The position numbers and the translations under genes are program-made. This document shows positions 1-7,323 of a stretch of 20,845 nucleotides of DNA, in pieces. Below the pieces are notes generated by a model that saw only the letters and a list, made by a program, of their open reading frames with translations, was not told the origin of the DNA and made no database searches. Location of the stretch: assembly GCA_023428645.1 (NCBI GenBank), contig JAEYXD010000052.1:1-20845 (forward strand), read 5' to 3'. Positions within the stretch are counted from its first letter, which is position 1, and every line of letters begins with the position of its first letter. Source of the stretch: Pseudomonadota bacterium (GTDB lineage: Bacteria > Pseudomonadota > Gammaproteobacteria > Steroidobacterales > Steroidobacteraceae).

Positions 1-212
1 CGCTGGCGCGCGCGACCGAGCTGGCCGAGCTGCGCTACCAGCAGGGGGATATCGCGTATCTCGAGCTGCTCGATGTGCGCCGCGGCCTCTATCAGGCGCA
101 GATCGATCTGGTGGCGGCGCAGCGTGATGCCCTGTTGAACACGGTGGATCTGGCCTTGGCCGTCGGTGGCGGATTGGGCGAGCGAGCCGAGCCGCTGTCC
201 GCGCGCCGGTAG
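1..212 (+). CDS. TolC/NodT-family outer-membrane efflux protein, C-terminal end (partial)
   Basis: Reading from base 3, an open frame runs without interruption from the left edge to a TAG at 210-212 and encodes about 69 residues. The peptide contains the stretch LAELRYQQGDIAYLELLDVR, then a long amphipathic helix (YQAQIDLVAAQRDALLNTVDLALAVGGG) and a short polar tail. The RYxxG...LLDVRR...AQxxLxxAQ...L...V.L..A.GGG pattern is typical of the last periplasmic helices of TolC/NodT/CusC-type outer-membrane factors. In that family the protein is a trimeric channel that exports substrates with an RND or MFS pump and an adaptor. The pump genes would be expected to the left, outside the window. The substrate cannot be told from this fragment. 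Confidence 0.82.
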   Translation, partial: LARATELAELRYQQGDIAYLELLDVRRGLYQAQIDLVAAQRDALLNTVDLALAVGGGLGERAEPLSARR

Positions 213-230
213 TTCGGCTGCCGATGCAGG

Positions 231-253
231 CCTGCTCCGTTCACCGGAGCAGG
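231..253 (+). terminator. Perfect 9-bp hairpin 18 bases after the TolC-type gene
   Basis: The arm CCTGCTCCG (231-239) and its exact reverse complement CGGAGCAGG (245-253) flank a 5-base loop. It lies just beyond the TAG of the efflux gene, where a 3' end is expected. No T-run follows, so it is either a weak or Rho-assisted terminator or an mRNA 3' stabilising stem. The rest of the 213-432 gap shows no gene or convincing promoter. Confidence 0.4.
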
Positions 254-432
254 TCGGTCGAGCCTGCGTCGTGGTTCGACGCCGAAGCGCTGGTTGTGTG
301 AGCCTCGCCCGCTGCGTTCTCAACTGCACTGCGAAACGGACGCGGGCATTTCGCGCGCGTTGAGCAATTCCCATGTACATCCTTCGCGACGCGCTGCGTA
401 AACTTGCGGTCTGTCCGTTGCGGGGGTGTTTC

Positions 433-2145
433 ATGTTGACTGCTAAAAAATGGTTGTCCGTTGCCGCTGCGAGCTCGATCGCTGCGAATGCCTGGGCCTT
501 GAGCCCCGGTGCGACCGTCGACAACTTCCGCCTGCTCGATCATCGCGGCGCCGCGCACGAGCTTCACTATTACTCGGATATGAAAGCGGTCGTTCTCATG
601 GCGCAGGCGAACGGTTGCGACGTCGCGAGCGCGGCGATTCCGAAGCTCGAGGAGCTGCGCAATCGATATGAAGCACGCAACGTGCGTGTCTTCATGCTGA
701 ATTCGAATCTCAAGGACGATCGCGCATCGATCAACGCGATGGCGGACACGCTCGGTACGAAAGTGCCGGTGCTGGAGGATCCGCTGCAATTGATCGGCGA
801 GTCGCTCGACGCGACGCGCGCGGGCGAAGTGTTCGTCATCAATCCCGTCGGCTGGAAACTCGCCTATCGCGGTCCGGTGGAGCAGGTGGCGCCGGTCGTC
901 GAAGCGCTCGCGAGCGGCACGCCGGTGACGCCGGCCAAGGTCGACGTGAAGGGTTGCGCGGTCGCGATGCCGGAGCGCGACAAGCGCGCGGCACACGCGA
1001 AGATCTCGTACTCGAAGGAGATCGCGCCGCTCCTCGTCGACAAGTGCGTGACGTGCCACCGCGACGGCGGCATCGCCCCTTGGCAGATGTCGAGCTACGA
1101 GATCGTGAAGGGCTTCGCGCCGATGATTCGCGAAGTGGTGCGCACGCAGCGCATGCCGCCGTGGCATGCCGATCCGCATTACGGCGTGTTCAAGAACGAT
1201 CGTTCGATGACCGGTGATCAGGTGAAGACGCTCGTGCACTGGATCGAAGCCGGCGCGCCGCGGGACAACGCGCCCGATCCGCTCAAGAGCTTGGAGCGCG
1301 GCTGGCCCGAGTGGGAGAACGGTACGCCGGATCTCGTCGTCGAGACGCCGTCCTTCACGGTGCCCGCGACCGGCACGATCGAGTACGAGAATCCGATCGT
1401 GAAAAATCCGCTCGGCAAGGATGTCTGGGTTCGCGCGATCGAGTTCAATCCCGGCGACCGCGCGGTCGTGCACCACATCCTTGCGTACGGTGTGAAGGAA
1501 GGCGGTGGCGGCGGTGGGCTCGCGGGTCTCGGCACGTATCTCGCGGGCTATGCGCCGGGCGGCGGCGTGGTTCGCTTCCCGCCCGATTCGGGCGTGCTGT
1601 TGACCAAGGACATGAGCTTCCGTTTCCAGATGCACTACACGGCCAGTGGCAAGCCGTCGACGGACGTCACGAAGATCGGCATCTACTTCACTGACGAGCC
1701 GCCGAAGTATCCGCTGCGCCAATTCGTGCTGCTCGACCCGCGACTCAAGATTCCGGCGAACACGAAGGACCATCGCATCGAGGCGCCGCCGCGCACATTC
1801 GATCGCGACGTGCTCATCTACTCGCTGACGGCGCACTCGCACTATCGCGGCAAGGCTTCGAAGTTCGTCGCGCAGTATCCGGATGGTCGGCAGGAGATCC
1901 TGCTGTCCGTTCCCGCTTACGATTTCAATTGGCAGACCACGTACGAATTGAAGGAGCCGAAGCTCCTGCCGAAGGGCACGAAGCTGTTGTACGACACGGT
2001 TTACGACAACTCGGCCCAGAACAAGGCGAACCCCGATCCGAGCATCGACGTGCGCTGGGGTGAGCAGACCTGGCAGGAAATGATTTACGGCAACGTTCGG
2101 TACCGGTTCGTCGAAGAGACGGCGCAAATGACGCAGGCGCCTTGA
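433..2145 (+). CDS. Secreted redoxin - cytochrome c - copper monooxygenase-like (PHM-type) fusion protein
   Basis: A 570-residue protein starting at the second in-frame ATG (433). That start has a G-rich ribosome site (CGGGGG, 421-426) and opens directly into a signal peptide (MLTAKKWLSV...ANAWA). The upstream ATG at 373 would add 20 residues that spoil this. Domains in order: a thioredoxin-like/AhpC-TSA redoxin domain at about 25-165 with a single cysteine, Cys62, in NGCDVAS; a heme c motif CVTCH (205-209) followed by the family-typical RMPPWHAD segment; and a C-terminal domain like peptidylglycine alpha-hydroxylating / dopamine beta-monooxygenases. The likely copper ligands are all visible: the His pair in VVHHIL (347-348), His401 in QMHYT, the HSH pair 468/470 and Met550 in WGEQTWQEM. 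Their spacing resembles that of PHM. The protein probably acts in the periplasm in copper/heme redox chemistry; the substrate is unknown. Domain calls are from motif reading, and databases may label it only as redoxin. Confidence 0.85.
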   Translation: MLTAKKWLSVAAASSIAANAWALSPGATVDNFRLLDHRGAAHELHYYSDMKAVVLMAQANGCDVASAAIPKLEELRNRYEARNVRVFMLNSNLKDDRASINAMADTLGTKVPVLEDPLQLIGESLDATRAGEVFVINPVGWKLAYRGPVEQVAPVVEALASGTPVTPAKVDVKGCAVAMPERDKRAAHAKISYSKEIAPLLVDKCVTCHRDGGIAPWQMSSYEIVKGFAPMIREVVRTQRMPPWHADPHYGVFKNDRSMTGDQVKTLVHWIEAGAPRDNAPDPLKSLERGWPEWENGTPDLVVETPSFTVPATGTIEYENPIVKNPLGKDVWVRAIEFNPGDRAVVHHILAYGVKEGGGGGGLAGLGTYLAGYAPGGGVVRFPPDSGVLLTKDMSFRFQMHYTASGKPSTDVTKIGIYFTDEPPKYPLRQFVLLDPRLKIPANTKDHRIEAPPRTFDRDVLIYSLTAHSHYRGKASKFVAQYPDGRQEILLSVPAYDFNWQTTYELKEPKLLPKGTKLLYDTVYDNSAQNKANPDPSIDVRWGEQTWQEMIYGNVRYRFVEETAQMTQAP

Positions 2146-2154
2146 CCATGGAGA

Positions 2155-2172
2155 GGCGCGCGGCCGCGCGCC
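2155..2172. repeat. 18-base perfect GC palindrome after the fusion gene
   Basis: GGCGCGCGG is followed directly by CCGCGCGCC, a perfect inverted repeat beginning 10 bases after the TGA at 2143-2145. As RNA it would form a 7-bp stem with a GGCC loop. It is one of two strong hairpins in the gap between this gene and the convergent phosphoesterase gene, and may help end transcripts or protect the mRNA 3' end. Confidence 0.45.
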
Positions 2173-2196
2173 TTACCCCCCTTGCCCCCACCCTGA

Positions 2197-2221
2197 CCCT
2201 CCCCCGCTTCGCGGGGGAGGG
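2197..2221. terminator. 11-bp hairpin with TTC loop between convergent genes
   Basis: The arm CCCTCCCCCGC (2197-2207) and its exact complement GCGGGGGAGGG (2211-2221) flank a TTC loop. It sits between the plus-strand redoxin fusion and the minus-strand phosphoesterase, so it could end transcripts from both sides. There is no T-tract on either side. The C-rich lead-in and CTTCG turn resemble dispersed intergenic repeats of GC-rich proteobacteria, so it may be a genome-wide repeat element and not a dedicated terminator. Confidence 0.5.
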
Positions 2222-2238
2222 GACGCTTGCTTCACGCC

Positions 2239-2286
2239 GTGTCGCCGTGTCGCCGTGTCGCTGCGTCGCTGCGTCGCTGCGTCGCC
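2239..2286. repeat. Six-unit tandem octamer repeat (GYGTCGCY)
   Basis: Six contiguous 8-base units start at 2239, 2247, 2255, 2263, 2271 and 2279. They read GTGTCGCC twice, GTGTCGCT, GCGTCGCT twice, then GCGTCGCC. The only variable positions are base 2 (T/C) and base 8 (C/T). The array is non-coding, in the gap between convergent genes and next to the hairpin at 2197-2221. Because 8 is not a multiple of 3, copy-number change would shift any frame, which also argues that it is not coding. Confidence 0.8.
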
Positions 2287-2310
2287 CTGGCGCCCTCGCG
2301 CCTGGCATCG

Positions 2311-2408
2311 TGCCACTTTCCAACTGGCAACCAGCCTCTTGCCACTTCCGCCCTCGCTTCGTCAGCCAGTTCGACGCGGCGTCCCGAGCGTCGTGCCATT
2401 TCAACGGG
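2311..2408. repeat. Three imperfect copies of a TGCCAYTTYC motif in the convergent gap
   Basis: Related strings begin at 2311 (TGCCACTTTCCAAC), 2340 (TGCCACTTCCG) and 2394 (TGCCATTTCAAC). They occupy the remainder of the gap between the tandem octamers and the stop codon of the phosphoesterase gene. Spacing is uneven (29 and 54 bases), so this is not a CRISPR-like array. It looks like decayed intergenic repeat material. No gene was found here. Confidence 0.4.
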
Positions 2409-2410
2409 CT

Positions 2411-3232
2411 CTAACGTTCGAGGTGCAGCTCGGTCGTTTCCTTGCATCGAAACGCCTGCGCCGACGCAACATAGTTCCATTGCTCCACGAGGCAGCGCCG
2501 CTGGCCGAGTTCATCCCGCGCCTCCGGCTCGTAGCGCAGCACATTCACGGAATTCGGGGCCTCATATCGCACGCGGCTCGACACGGCCGTGCCCGCCTGT
2601 ACCGCCCAGATGCGGCGCGGCAGTCCCGTGATGCGCTCGTTCAGCGCGCGCACGTACGGCAAGTGAATGTGCCCGCCCATGACGATGTCGATGCCTGCTC
2701 CGGCCCACGTGCGCACCGCCGCTTCGTAACCGTGCAATAAGTTCTCCAGGTCATGCGTTCGTATGACGTGCACAGGCTGATGCACGACGGCGATGCGCAG
2801 CTGCTTCGGCCGCGCTTGCCGAGCGAGCGCCGCCACTCGCTCGATCTGCGCGTTCGATATTTCCCCGTCCTTGTGGCGCCTCGGCCGCGTCGTGTTGATG
2901 CACGCGACGAGCAGGGACTCGCTGGAATACTGCGGCTCCAGCTCTGGGCCGAACGCGCGCACGAACCCTGCGTAGGGAGCGCGTACGCGCGCGAGCACAT
3001 TGAATAGCGGAATGTCGTGATTGCCCGGAATCGTGAGCACGCGCGGCGCGCCGAGCTGTTTCACGAACTCAGCGGCAGCCGCGAACTGCGCCGCGCGCGC
3101 GCGCTGCGTGACATCGCCGGAGAAGACGACGACCTCGGGACCGAGTGCTCGCGCGAGGTCCAGCAGCGCCGCGACGACCGGTGCCTGCTCGGTGCCAAAG
3201 TGCGTGTCCGAAATCTGCAGTACTGCGGGCAA
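2411..3232 (-). CDS. Calcineurin-like metallophosphoesterase (Icc/CpdA-type)
   Basis: A 273-residue protein if it starts at the TTG at 3232-3230, which has GAAGG four bases upstream and lies 31 bases beyond the stop of the preceding lipid-kinase gene. The longer ATG start at 3343 would overlap that gene by 80 bases. All the class motifs are present: SDTH (Asp9, His11), SGD (Asp40), GNHD (Asn71, His72), VVH (His151) and GGHIH (His188, His190). These bind the two metal ions of phosphodiesterases and phosphatases. Length and motif order resemble the CpdA/Icc group, which hydrolyses cyclic nucleotides, but the true substrate could equally be a phospholipid or other phosphoester. It is probably co-transcribed with the upstream diacylglycerol-kinase-like gene on the same strand. 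Confidence 0.88.
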   Translation of the reverse strand: MPAVLQISDTHFGTEQAPVVAALLDLARALGPEVVVFSGDVTQRARAAQFAAAAEFVKQLGAPRVLTIPGNHDIPLFNVLARVRAPYAGFVRAFGPELEPQYSSESLLVACINTTRPRRHKDGEISNAQIERVAALARQARPKQLRIAVVHQPVHVIRTHDLENLLHGYEAAVRTWAGAGIDIVMGGHIHLPYVRALNERITGLPRRIWAVQAGTAVSSRVRYEAPNSVNVLRYEPEARDELGQRRCLVEQWNYVASAQAFRCKETTELHLER

Positions 3233-3263
3233 GTGACCTTCGCGCGATTGAGGGGGCAAGACG

Positions 3264-4217
3264 CTAGGGCGTCTCGCGCGGAACCATGAGCCACAACGGT
3301 TGGGGTGCCACGCGGAACTGCAACGGCGGAAGCATGCGCACAATTTCGCCGTCGATCGCGACCTTCATGTCCCGGCGGCCGTACCCAAGCCACTGCTTCA
3401 CGGTCATCGATTTGAAGGAAAAATTGCGCACGTTCTTCGCGTCGCCGAGTTGGCCCAGCGCGCCGCGGACCGCGAGCCACAGCAGTGCCGGCGGCGTCTG
3501 CGCCCGCACGATCACCGCGGCGAGCTGACGACGTTGCACGTCTTCTGCCTCGGGCAGCCCGACCCGCTCCAGTTGCAGGGGATTGTTCCCGACGAACAGC
3601 GTCGGCGTGCGCACGATCTCACGCTCATCGTCGTGCTCGATCTCGAGCGACAGCTGCCGGTGCTCGCGCAGCAGCGCGAGCAGTCCGGCGCCGATCGCGA
3701 CCGACCGTTTGCGGCCGAATTGCGCCTTCGCCTCCTCGCGCGCCTCGAACACTGTCGGATACAGCCCGAGGCTCGCATTGACGAGGAAGATGCGGTCGTT
3801 GACGGCGCCGACCTGGATCGGCTTCAGACGCACGTCCAGGAGCGCGCGTGTCGCGTCTTCCGCATCGAGCGGCAGCTCCTGCGCGCGGCCTGAGTAATTG
3901 AACGTTCCTTGAGGAACGATGCCGAAGGGCAGGTTGAACGGCAGCGCAGCGGTCGCGACGGCATTGATCGTGCCGTCACCGCCGGCAGCCACGACGGCAC
4001 CGGCATGTTCGCGTGCCGCTCGCACTGCACGCTCGGCCTGGCGGGGCAAATCCTCCGGCCGGTCGATCAGCATGAACTCGTGCGGCTGTTCTGCCGTTTG
4101 GAGGATCGATTGCATCTTGTCGCGGGCATCGTTCGCGTCGCCCGAGCCCGAGCGCGCGTTCATGACGATGAAGAACGGGGTCTGACGTGTGGGCGTTGGG
4201 GGTGATGCGTTCGGCAT
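3264..4217 (-). CDS. Diacylglycerol kinase family lipid kinase (YegS/LCB5-like)
   Basis: 317 residues, cytoplasmic. The nucleotide-binding motif AAGGDGTINAVA lies at about residues 77-88. It is followed by the family block PQGTFNYSGR (102-111) and a late IDGE motif near residue 288, all typical of DAGK_cat proteins (DgkB, YegS, sphingosine kinases). The N-terminal FFIVMNARSGSGD is the usual first strand with a phosphate-binding turn. The likely reaction is ATP-dependent phosphorylation of a lipid such as diacylglycerol, at the inner face of the membrane. The ATG start has no strong ribosome site, so a slightly different start is possible. It lies 31 bases upstream of the metallophosphoesterase and reads with it as a two-gene unit. 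It is divergent from the methyltransferase gene at 4375 across a gap of about 157 bases. Confidence 0.88.
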   Translation of the reverse strand: MPNASPPTPTRQTPFFIVMNARSGSGDANDARDKMQSILQTAEQPHEFMLIDRPEDLPRQAERAVRAAREHAGAVVAAGGDGTINAVATAALPFNLPFGIVPQGTFNYSGRAQELPLDAEDATRALLDVRLKPIQVGAVNDRIFLVNASLGLYPTVFEAREEAKAQFGRKRSVAIGAGLLALLREHRQLSLEIEHDDEREIVRTPTLFVGNNPLQLERVGLPEAEDVQRRQLAAVIVRAQTPPALLWLAVRGALGQLGDAKNVRNFSFKSMTVKQWLGYGRRDMKVAIDGEIVRMLPPLQFRVAPQPLWLMVPRETP

Positions 4218-4374
4218 CGAGCATGCTCTTGGGGCGACGTAGGGTTAAATGCTCGCGGATGTCGGCAGGTTTCGCTGTCCTGCGTCGGCGGCTCGCGGTG
4301 GTCAATAAGTGGCAATTGCGATAAGTGTGCGGGACGATTTTTTTCGGCTGGCCAGAACGTAACAAGGGGGCGAT

Positions 4375-5235
4375 ATGCGAAGGGTGCGATCTAAAGGAAT
4401 CGTGTACGGCGCTTGGGCGATTTCGTTGCTGCTGTCATGCGGCGCCGCTTTCGGCCAATCGCGCGCCGAATGCGAGAAGGCGTACAAACCGCAAGTCGGG
4501 CAGGCCGGTAAGGACGTGATCTGGGTGCCGACGAACGACGCGCTCGTCGAGCGCATGCTGCGCATGGCCAAGACGACCTCATCCGACCTCGTCTATGACC
4601 TCGGGGCCGGTGACGGCAAGATCGCGATCGCCGCGGCGAAGAAGTTCGGCGCGCGCTCGGTCGGCGTCGAATACAACCCCGAGATGGCCAGGTTCGCTCA
4701 ATGCATGGTGAGCGCTGAAGGGGTGAGCGGCCGCACGAAGATCATCAACGGCGACGTCTTCCAAACCGATTTCAGCGACGCCACGGTCGTGACTTTGTAT
4801 TTGTTACCCGAGCTCAATCTCCGTCTGCGCCCGACGCTGTTGAAAATGAAACCGGGCACGCGCGTGGTCTCGCACTCCTTCCTGATGGACGACTGGGATC
4901 CGGATGACCGCTCCACGACGGAAGACGGTTACGCCTATCTGTGGATCGTGCCGGCGCAAGTCGGGGGCACCTGGACGTTTACGCCGCAGCAGGGCGGTGA
5001 GCGCCTCATCGCGCAGCTCGATCAGACGTTCCAGATGCTGCGCGGATCCATTGGCGCGGGCAGCGACACGAAAGAAATCAGCGATGGGAAACTGAACGGC
5101 AACGAGGTCAATTTCAGTTTCGTCGGCCCGGGCGGCACGTCGAAGCTTACGGGCACCGTGAACGGCGCGCGCATCGATGCGACCGTCACGGACGCCAACA
5201 ACCGTCAAACGCGCTACGTCGGCACGCGCACGTAA
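4375..5235 (+). CDS. Class I SAM methyltransferase-like protein with signal peptide and C-terminal beta-rich extension
   Basis: 286 residues; the ATG is preceded by AAGGGGG. Residues 1-28 form a signal sequence (KGIVYGAWAISLLLSCGAAFG) that may be cleaved by signal peptidase I; the LLSC could also be a weak lipobox. The core has SAM motif I DLGAGDGK (75-82), an acidic Glu99 after the second strand, GDVF (126-129) and the block VVTLYLLPELN (138-148). This arrangement resembles the FAM173/ATPSCKMT-like lysine methyltransferases. Residues about 198-286 form an extra beta-strand-rich domain beginning GTWTF. A shorter paralogue lies on the other side of the permease at 6612-7181. The permease starts three bases after the stop, suggesting an operon. 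A methyltransferase outside the cytoplasm is odd because SAM is cytoplasmic; see findings. Confidence 0.82.
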   Translation: MRRVRSKGIVYGAWAISLLLSCGAAFGQSRAECEKAYKPQVGQAGKDVIWVPTNDALVERMLRMAKTTSSDLVYDLGAGDGKIAIAAAKKFGARSVGVEYNPEMARFAQCMVSAEGVSGRTKIINGDVFQTDFSDATVVTLYLLPELNLRLRPTLLKMKPGTRVVSHSFLMDDWDPDDRSTTEDGYAYLWIVPAQVGGTWTFTPQQGGERLIAQLDQTFQMLRGSIGAGSDTKEISDGKLNGNEVNFSFVGPGGTSKLTGTVNGARIDATVTDANNRQTRYVGTRT

Positions 5236-5238
5236 GCG

Positions 5239-6615
5239 ATGAGCATCGAAGCCAATCCCCTCGCCGCCGCGGATCCGGACGCGGCGGCGACGCCGCGCCC
5301 CGTCCTCAGCGTCTGGGGCGCGACGATGATCACCGTCGGCATCGTGATCGGCGCCGGCATTTTCCAGACGCCGACGCTCGTCGCCGGCATCGCGGGCTCC
5401 GGTCCGATGATGATGACGGCCTGGGTGCTCGGGGGGCTGCTCTCGCTGATCGGCGCGCTCACCTATGCGGAGCTGGCGAGCACGTATCCGAGCGCCGGCG
5501 GCGATTACACGTTCCTGACGCGCGCCTACGGCAAGAACGTGAGCTTCTTGTTCGCGTGGGCACGCAGCCTCGTGATCTGCACCGGCTCGATCGCGCTGAT
5601 CGGCTTCATCCTTGGCGACTATCTCACGCGCCTGTGGAGCCTGGGGCCGTACTCCCCCGCGATCTATGCCGGGCTTGCCACGATCGTCTTGACCGCAACG
5701 AATCTGCTCGGCCTGCGCGAATCGGTACGGATGCAAAGCGTGCTGACGACGCTCGAAATCGCGGGCGTCCTGCTCGTCGCGCTCGCCGGCGCTCTCATCG
5801 GCATGGAAGGCGGGCAGGCGCTGGCTGGGTCGGGCGGCGAGGCGAGCATGGGGGCGCTCGGACTCGCCATGGTGTTCGTGCTGCTGACCTACGGCGGCTG
5901 GAACGACGCCGCGTACATTTCCGCCGAGGTCGTGGGTGGTCCGCGAGCGATGCTCAAAACCCTCGTGCTCTCGATCGCGATCATCACCACGGTGTACGTG
6001 ATCTTCGTCGGCTCGATCTGGTTCGCGGTGGGTTTCGAGGGGCTCAAGGCCAGCCAGGCGATCGGCGTGGACGTGATGGAAGGCGCGTTCGGCGCGATCG
6101 GCGGTCAGCTCATCGGGGCGATCGTCGCGATCTCGGCACTCACGTCGATGAACTCGACGATGATCGTCGGCGCGCGCACGAATTATTCCGTCGCGCGCGA
6201 TTGGCCCATCTTCGGCTTCATGGCCGACTGGCGCGGCGAGCGCAATCTGCCGATCGTCGGTTTCATCGTCCAGGCGGCGATCTCGCTCGCGCTCATTGCG
6301 TTCGGCACGATCGAAAAGGACGGCTTCTCGACGATGGTCGAGTTCACCGCGCCCGTGTTCTGGTTCTTTTTCATGCTGAGCGGCATTTCGCTGTTCGTCC
6401 TGCGGCGCAAGCATCCGACGCGGCCGCGTCCTTTCAGCGTGCCGCTTTATCCCGTGCTGCCGGCGATCTTCGTATGCACGTGCGCGTACCTGCTGTATTC
6501 GAGCGTCACGTACGCGCAATCGCAGAACGCGGGCTTCGTCGCGATCGCGGTCGTCGCCGTCGGCGCCGTGGTGCTCGCGGTCCTGCGGCTGCGCGAGTCC
6601 GGACGAGGCAGTTAA
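5239..6615 (+). CDS. APC-superfamily amino acid permease
   Basis: 458 residues with about twelve hydrophobic segments. The signature GIVIGAGIF (33-41) is the substrate-binding break in helix 1 of amino acid-polyamine-organocation transporters, and YAELASTYPSAGGDYTFLTR is the conserved helix 2-3 region. The length fits the LAT-like/basic APC groups. It would move an amino acid or related solute across the inner membrane; the substrate cannot be read from the sequence. It begins three bases after the signal-peptide methyltransferase gene. Its TAA overlaps the stop of the convergent paralogous methyltransferase within a shared TTAA (6612-6615). Confidence 0.92.
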   Translation: MSIEANPLAAADPDAAATPRPVLSVWGATMITVGIVIGAGIFQTPTLVAGIAGSGPMMMTAWVLGGLLSLIGALTYAELASTYPSAGGDYTFLTRAYGKNVSFLFAWARSLVICTGSIALIGFILGDYLTRLWSLGPYSPAIYAGLATIVLTATNLLGLRESVRMQSVLTTLEIAGVLLVALAGALIGMEGGQALAGSGGEASMGALGLAMVFVLLTYGGWNDAAYISAEVVGGPRAMLKTLVLSIAIITTVYVIFVGSIWFAVGFEGLKASQAIGVDVMEGAFGAIGGQLIGAIVAISALTSMNSTMIVGARTNYSVARDWPIFGFMADWRGERNLPIVGFIVQAAISLALIAFGTIEKDGFSTMVEFTAPVFWFFFMLSGISLFVLRRKHPTRPRPFSVPLYPVLPAIFVCTCAYLLYSSVTYAQSQNAGFVAIAVVAVGAVVLAVLRLRESGRGS

Positions 6616-7181
6616 GGCTTCGTCCGCGCTTCCTTCGGCGGCATCTTCCACAGATAGATGCCATCGGTGCCGAGCTTCACGTATTCGTCGGGCGGCCAGT
6701 CGCGGCCCATGTCGAAGTCGTGCGAGACGACGCGCGCGCCCGTCGGCAGCTCCGCGAACAGCTTCGGCTTCAAGCGGCGATTGAGCTCCGGCAGCAGATA
6801 CAGCGTGACGACGGTCGCCTCGGTCAGGTCGGTCTTGAACAAGTCGCCGACCTCGAACCGCACGAGGCCCTCGACGCCGGCTTTTTTAGCGTTCGCGCGC
6901 GCTTCACGGATACGAGCGGGATCGAGATCAACGCCGACACCGCGCGCCCCGTATTTCTTCGCGGCGGCGATCACGATGCGGCCGTCGCCGCAGCCGAGGT
7001 CGTAAATGACATCGAGCGGCTTGACGTCCGCCACGTCGAGCATGCGATCGACGACTTCGCTCGTCGTCGGGACGTACCAGACGTCGAGCTTGCGCTTCGG
7101 GTCCGGCAGCTCGGCCGTGAGCGCCGGGCCGCAGAGCAAGCAGGCCAGGGCGAGTAGGAACTGACGCGTCATCACATGCAT
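6612..7181 (-). CDS. Class I SAM methyltransferase-like protein with signal peptide (short paralogue)
   Basis: 189 residues from the ATG at 7181-7179, which has AGGAG nine bases upstream. An in-frame ATG further upstream (7214) would disrupt the signal peptide. Residues 1-23 are a typical secretion signal (TRQFLLALACLLCGPALTA). Then come YVPTT (37-41), motif I DLGCGDGR (61-68), acidic Asp85, GDLF (112-115), VVTLYLLPELN (124-134) and GARVVSHDF (148-156). These line up block for block with the longer paralogue at 4375-5235, but this copy stops right after the Rossmann-type core and lacks the C-terminal beta-rich domain. It converges on the permease. The same uncertainty about SAM access applies; it may act on a membrane-proximal protein lysine as in FAM173-like enzymes, which is inference. 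Confidence 0.82.
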   Translation of the reverse strand: MHVMTRQFLLALACLLCGPALTAELPDPKRKLDVWYVPTTSEVVDRMLDVADVKPLDVIYDLGCGDGRIVIAAAKKYGARGVGVDLDPARIREARANAKKAGVEGLVRFEVGDLFKTDLTEATVVTLYLLPELNRRLKPKLFAELPTGARVVSHDFDMGRDWPPDEYVKLGTDGIYLWKMPPKEARTKP

Positions 7182-7323
7182 GTTGCCGTTCTCCTGAACC
7201 AAAGGCGCTCCCACCCCTCACAAAGGTGAAGGATCAGGCTGAAGCCGTATTTATAAGGGCACGGCCGGTGGCTGGCGAGCCGGGTTCGACGGCATACTGG
7301 GACATCACGAGAGGTCGAGACAC

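Noticed and set aside
241..2127. 628-codon minus-strand open frame opposite the redoxin fusion
   Set aside because: Low-complexity Arg/Leu/Val-rich translation with no motifs, while the plus strand has a signal peptide, CVTCH and copper ligands.
2239..2408. Possible CRISPR-like array
   Set aside because: The repeats are 8 bases in direct tandem with no spacers, and the other motif copies are unevenly spaced. There are no cas genes.
4218..4374. Divergent promoter between the lipid kinase and methyltransferase genes
   Set aside because: Hexamers such as TGGTCA and GATAAG are poor and spaced 15-16 bases apart. A promoter is expected here, but I cannot place it.
4804..6651. 615-codon minus-strand open frame opposite the permease
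   Set aside because: Composition is Arg/Asp/His/Glu shadow sequence, and the permease frame has clear membrane helices and the GIVIGAGIF motif.
5556..7157. 533-codon plus-strand frame over the permease and short methyltransferase
   Set aside because: Translation is Arg-rich with no domain. It crosses two real genes in other frames.
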